From: Carex sylvatica
Lineage: Eukaryota; Streptophyta; Magnoliopsida; Poales; Cyperaceae
Length of the DNA: 12,500 nucleotides
Reading direction: 5' to 3'
Assembly (NCBI GenBank): GCA_964058845.1
Contig: CAXKVR010000118.1
Span: 1 to 12,500, forward strand
The position numbers were made by a program, and so were the translations under genes. The notes under the pieces are model-generated. The model did no database searches. It was not told the origin of the DNA and saw only the letters and a list, made by a program, of their open reading frames with translations. Positions 8,668 to 12,500 of the stretch are shown here, piece after piece; the first letter of the stretch is position 1, and each line of letters starts with the position of its first letter.

Positions 8668-9720
8668 GAGACACTACTAGGGTGCTCGAAACACCTTCAA
8701 TTAGTGTGTTGTATTTGGGTTGTAAATGCCCTATTATCTTGCCATATAGGGGAACTACTAGAGTGCTCCAAACACCATCAATTGGTGTGTTGTTTTAGGG
8801 TTTCAAATACCCTATTATCATTCCGTATGGAGACACTACTAGAGTGCTCTGAACACAATCAATTGGAGTGCTGTATTTGGAATGTCAATGTCCTACTATC
8901 TTGCCATATTGAGGCACTACTAGAGTGCTCCAAACACCTTCAATTGGAGTGTTGTATTAGGGTTGTAAATGTCGTATTATCTTGCCATTTGGAGACACTA
9001 CTAGAGTGGACCGAACACATTCAATTGGAGTGCTATATGAGGGTTGTAAATGCTCTATTATCTTGCATTTTATAGACATTTCTAGGGTGCTCGAAACACC
9101 TTCAATTGGTGTGTTGTATTTGGGTTGAAAATGCCCTATTATCTTGCCATATAGGGGAACTACTAGGGTGCTCCAAACATCATCAATTCATGTGTTGTAT
9201 TAGGGTTTCAAATACCCTATTATCTTGCCGTATGGAGACACTACTACAGTGCTCTGAACACAATCAATTGGAGTGTTGTATTAGAGTTGTAAATGCCCTA
9301 TTATCTTGCCATTAGGAGACACTACTAGAGTGGACCGAACACATTCAATTGGAGTGCTATATTAGGGTTGTAAATGCTCTATTATCTTGCCTTTTAGAGA
9401 CACTTCTAGGGTGCTCGAAACACCTTCAATTGGTGTGTTTTATTTGGGTTGAAAATGCCCTATTATCTTGCCATTTAGGAGAACTAATAGGGAGCTCCAA
9501 ACACCATCAATTGGTGTGTTGTATTAGGGTTTCAAATACCCTATTATCATGCCATATGGAGACAGTACTAGAGTGCTCTGAACACAATCAATTGGAGTGT
9601 TGTATTTGGAATGTAAATGCCCTACTATCTTGCCATATTGAGGCACTACTAGAGTGCTCCAAACACCTTCATTTGGAGTGTTGTAATAAGGTTGCAAATA
9701 CTCTATTATCTTGCCGTATA
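8668..9720. repeat. Local amplification of the L-M-N-O(-P/K) block
   Basis: Three successive blocks start at the M monomers 8668, 9073 and 9397. Blocks 1 and 2 share M (GCTCGAAACACC), N (GGGGAACTACTAG, GGTTTCAAATACCC) and the P/K-to-L joint with GAGTGGACCGAACACATTC (also before block 3). The second block is one monomer shorter because O and K are fused in one chimera at 9235. N monomers here read TTTCAAATACC, whereas elsewhere N reads TTTTAAATACC, which marks the blocks as a recent local family. Confidence 0.87.
9235..9315. repeat. Chimeric O/K monomer
   Basis: The first half matches O (GCTCTGAACACAATCAATTG, as at 8830 and 9559). The second half, TTGTATTAGAGTTGTAAATG followed by CTTGCCATTAGGAGAC, matches the K-type monomer that precedes L. 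The switch lies around the shared CAATTGGAGTGTTGTATT. The monomer is exactly 81 bp, so the exchange was in register. Confidence 0.8.
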
Positions 9721-11016
9721 GAGACACTACTAGAGTACTCCAAATACCTTTAATTGGAGTGTCGTATTAGGTTGGTAAATACCCAATTATCTTGCCATTT
9801 GGAGACACTACTGGAGTGCTCCAAGCACCTTCGATTGGAGTGCTATGTTAGGGTTGTAAATGCCCTATTATCTTGCCATCTCGAGACACTACTAGAGTGC
9901 TCCAAACACCTTCAATTGGAGTGCTGTATTTGATTTGTAAATGCCATATTATCTTGTCATATAGAGACACAACTAGAGTCCTTCAAACACTTTTAATTGG
10001 AGTGTTGTACTAGGGTTGTATATGCCCTATTATCTTGGAATATAAAGACCCTACTAGAGTACTACAAACAACAACAATTGGAGTGTTGTATTTGGGTTGC
10101 AAATGCCCTATTATCTTTCCATTTGTAGACACTACTAGAATACTCCAAACACCTTCAATTGGAGTGTTGTATTACGACTGTAAAAGCCCTATTGTCTTGC
10201 CTTCTAGGAACACTACTAGTGTTCTCCAAACAACTACAATTGGAGTGTTGTATTTGGGTGGTAAATGCCCTATTATCTTGCCATATAGGGAGACTAGAAT
10301 AGTTCTCCAAACAAATTCAATCGGAGTGCTGTATTAGGGTTGTAAATGCCCTATTATCTTACCATCTAGACACACTACTAGAGTGCTCCAAGTACCTTCA
10401 ATTTGAGTGTTGTATTAGGGTTGTATATGGCCTATTATCTTACCATATAGACACACTACTGGAGTACTCGAAACACCTTCAATTGGAGTGTTGTATTAGG
10501 GTTGTAAATGCTCTATTATCTTGCCATCAGGAGACACTACTAGAGTGGTCCGAACACATTCAATTGGAGTGCTATATTAGGGTTGTAAATGCTCTATTAT
10601 CTTGCTTTCTAGAGACACTACTAGGGTGCTCGAAACACCTTCAATTGGTGTGTTGTATTTGGGTTGTAAATTCCCAATTATCTTGCCATCAGGAGACACT
10701 ACTAGAGTGCTCCAAACACATTCAATTGGTGTGCTATATTAGGATTGTAAATGCTCTATTATCTTGCATTCTAGAGACACTAATAGGGCGCTCGAAACAC
10801 CTTCAATTAGTGTCTTGCATTTGGGTTGTAAATGCCCTATTATCATGCCGAATAAAGACACTACTAGAGTGCTCTGAACACCATCAATTGGAGTGTTGTA
10901 TTTTGAATGTAAATGCCCTACTATCTAGCCATATAGAGGCACTACTAGAGTGCTCCAAACACCTTAAATTATAGTGTTGTAATATGGTTGTAAATGCCCT
11001 ATTATCTTAACATATA
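9721..11016. repeat. HOR unit U8, 16 monomers, all in 81-bp register
   Basis: Order and starts: A 9721, B 9802, C/D 9883, E 9964, F 10045, G 10126, H 10207, I 10288, J 10369, K 10450, L 10531, M 10612, L 10693, M/N 10774, O 10855, P 10936. Its length is exactly 16 x 81 = 1296 bp, and the monomers show no net length change. It is the cleanest reference for the HOR order. It carries an extra L-M pair, with CATCAGGAGACAC entering L at both 10531 and 10693. Confidence 0.87.
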
Positions 11017-12365
11017 GACACACTACTAGAGTGCTCCAAATACCATCAATTGGAGTGTCGTATTTGGTTGGTAAATAGCCAATTCTCTTGCCCTCTGGAG
11101 ACGTTACTGGAGTGCTCCAAGCACCTTCAATTGGAGTGCGATATTAGGGTTGTAAATGCCCTATTATCTTGCAATCTGGAGGCACTACCGGAGTGCTCCA
11201 AACACCATCAATTGGAGTTTTGAATTAGGGTTGCAAATGCCATAGTATCTTGGAATATTGGGACACTAATAGAGTGCTCCAAACACCTTCAATTGGAGTG
11301 CTGAATTTGATTTGTAAATGCCATATTATCTTGTCATATAGACACTACTAGAGTGCTTCAAACACCTTCAATTGGAGTGTTATACTTGGGTTGTATACGC
11401 CCTATTATCTTGGAATATAAAGACCCTACTAGAGTACTCCGAACAACAACAATTAGAGTGTTGTATTTGGGTTGTAAATTCCCTATTACCTTGCCATATA
11501 GGGCGACAACTACAGGACTCCAAACAAATTCAATTGGAGTGCTGTATTATGGTTGTAGATGCCCTATTATCTTACCATCTAGACACACTACTAGAGTGCC
11601 CCAAGTACCTTCAATTTGAGTGTAATATTTGGGTTGTAAGTGTCCTATTATGTTGCCATATAGACACACTACTGGATAGCTCCAAACATCTTCAATTGAA
11701 GTGTTGTATTTGGGTTATAAATTTCCTATTACCTTGCCATATGTAGACATTACTAGGGTACTCGAAACAACTTCAATTGGAGTGTTGTATTACGACTGTA
11801 AAAAATCTATTGTCTTGCCTTATAGGAACACTACTAGTGTGCTCCAAACAACTTCAATTGCAGTGTTGTATTTGGGTGGTAAATGCCCTATTATCTTGCC
11901 ATATAGGGAGACTACTAGAGTACTCCAAATAAATTCAATCAGAGTGCTATATTAGGGTTGTAAATGCCCTATTATCTTACCATTTAGACACACTACTAGA
12001 GTGCTCCAAGTACTTTCAATTTCAGTGTAATAGTTGGGTTGCAAGTGTCCTATTATCTTGCGATATAGACACACTACTGGATTGCTCCAAACATCTTCAA
12101 TTGGACTGATCAATTAGGGTTGTAAATGCCCTTTTATCTTGCCACCAGGATACACTAGTAGTGTTGTATTTGGACTGTAAATGCCCTATTATCATGCTGT
12201 ATAGAGACACTACTAGATTGCTCTGAATACCATCAATTGGATTCTTGTATTTAGATACTAAATGCCCTACTATCTAGCCTTACAGAGACACTACTAGTGT
12301 GCTCCAAACACCTTAAATTGGAGTGTTGTAATAAGGTTGTAAATGCCCTATTATATTGCCATATA
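11017..12365. repeat. HOR unit U9, 17 monomers, internal duplication
   Basis: Order and starts: A 11017, B 11098, C 11179, D 11260, E 11341 (79 bp), F/H 11420, I 11501, J 11582, K-like 11663, G 11744, H 11825, I 11906, J 11987, K-like 12068, L-M-N fusion 12149 (55 bp), O 12204, P 12285. The I-J-K run occurs twice, 405 bp apart. The fusion monomer starts like L (CCACCAGGATACACTAG) and ends like N (ATCATGCTGTATA). Seventeen monomers minus 28 bp equals 1349 bp. Confidence 0.85.
11501..12148. repeat. 405-bp duplication inside U9 (I-J-K repeated)
   Basis: I starts at 11501 and again at 11906, exactly 5 x 81 = 405 bp apart. J (CAATTTGAGTGTAATATTTG at 11582, CAATTTCAGTGTAATAGTTG at 11987) and the K-like monomer (GACACACTACTGGAT at 11663 and 12068) follow in both copies. 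GTAATA in J and AACATCTTCAATTG in the K-like monomer are private to this pair, which supports duplication and not independent similarity. Confidence 0.83.
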
Positions 12366-12500
12366 GAGACACTACTAGAGTGCTCCAAATACCATCAATT
12401 AGAGTGTTGTATTTGGTTGGTAAATATCCAATTATCTTGCCATCTGGAGACACTACAGGAGTGCTTCAAACACCTTCAATTGGAGTGTTGTATTAGGGTT
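12366..12500. repeat. HOR unit U10 (right end outside window)
   Basis: A new A monomer starts at 12366 (box variant TTGTATTTGGTTGG) and is followed at 12447 by the first 54 bp of a B-position monomer. The array runs off the window inside this monomer. Confidence 0.8.

Larger units (their letters stand above)
8508..9720. repeat. HOR unit U7, 15 monomers, L-M-N-O expanded
   Basis: Order and starts: A 8508 (79 bp), B/L 8587, M 8668, N 8749, O 8830, P/K 8911, L 8992, M 9073, N 9154, O/K chimera 9235, L 9316, M 9397, N 9478, O 9559, P 9640. Types C to J are absent, and the A monomer passes almost directly into the L to P part of the order. That part is present three times. The M mark GCTCGAAACACC sits at 8684, 9089 and 9413, spaced 405 and 324 bp (five and four monomers). 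Fifteen monomers minus 2 bp equals 1213 bp. Confidence 0.87.
1..12500. repeat. Satellite DNA array, 81-bp monomer, about 157 copies
   Basis: The whole window is made of one head-to-tail monomer. The start motif GAGACACTACTAGAGTGCTC (or close variants) returns every 81 bp, for example at 63, 144, 225, 5045, 5126, 5207, 9721, 9802 and 9883. Within each monomer the order of landmarks is constant: GACACTACTAGAGTG at the start, CTCCAAACACC near base 20, CAATTGGAGTG near base 31, TTAGGGTTGTAAATG near base 48 and CTATTATCTTGCCATATA at the end. No segment of unique DNA interrupts it, and all copies share one orientation. Arrays of this form are satellite DNA in eukaryotes, often at centromeres or in other heterochromatin. 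That location is inferred from the class, not seen here. I do not recognise the family or the species. Confidence 0.97.

Noticed and set aside
1..12500. CRISPR array
   Set aside because: The repeat is continuous at 81 bp, with variation spread over the whole monomer. There are no unique spacers between short constant repeats and no cas genes.
1..12500. Telomeric repeat
   Set aside because: TTAGGGTT occurs in many monomers but only once per 81 bp, never in tandem, and the flanking bases are satellite-specific.
1..12500. Transposon, retroelement or insertion sequence
   Set aside because: No terminal repeats, target-site duplications, poly-A tail or transposase or reverse-transcriptase reading frame, and no interruption of the monomer order by foreign sequence.
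1..12500. tRNA, rRNA or other structured RNA gene
   Set aside because: The only stems are 5 to 6 bp and repeat in many monomers. No cloverleaf or rRNA-like stretch was found.
1..12500. A 27-bp sub-repeat making the 81-bp monomer a trimer
   Set aside because: The internal echoes (GAGTGCT/GAGTGTT 24 bp apart, TTGTATT/TTGTAAA 11 bp apart) do not fall at 27 or 54 bp, so I see no threefold origin.

Overview
The window is a single tandem satellite DNA array from edge to edge. I find no protein-coding gene, RNA gene, transposon or unique-sequence island that I can support. The repeat is an AT-rich monomer of 81 bp (about 40% G+C in the commonest version, counted by hand). It is present about 157 times, counting partial and shortened copies, all head to tail in one orientation. 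Both window edges cut a monomer, so the array continues on both sides. Satellite DNA of this kind points to a eukaryotic nuclear genome, with centromeric, pericentromeric or subtelomeric heterochromatin as the usual home. The sequence does not let me name the organism.

The monomers are not interchangeable. I could sort nearly all of them by eye into about 16 recurring types, named A to P here, that follow one another in the same order. They form a higher-order repeat (HOR) of roughly 1.0 to 1.5 kb. Type A is recognised by TCGT(G/A)TT(T/A)GGTTGG, and I use its first base as the unit boundary. Units are U0 1-1320 (left end missing), U1 1321-2582, U2 2583-4085, U3 4086-5044, U4 5045-6230, U5 6231-7375, U6 7376-8507, U7 8508-9720, U8 9721-11016, U9 11017-12365 and U10 12366-12500 (right end missing). 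Complete units hold 12 to 19 monomers. Monomer count times 81, corrected for the small indels I could see, accounts for the length of every complete unit.

Units differ mainly by gain or loss of whole monomers, with in-register chimeric monomers at several joints. This is the expected trace of unequal crossing-over or gene conversion. The left part (U0-U5) and right part (U6-U9) carry different versions of types A, B and P. U7 has lost B to K and instead carries an L-M-N-O block three times. U9 carries an internal 405-bp duplication. Small deletions recur at short direct repeats inside the monomer.

Because 81 is 27 codons, open frames run through many monomers in two plus-strand frames and in parts of the minus strand. 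They end at type-specific stops and at indels. I read them as by-products of the repeat, not genes. The biological interest lies in the HOR architecture, its record of recombination, and short dyad elements kept in many monomers.
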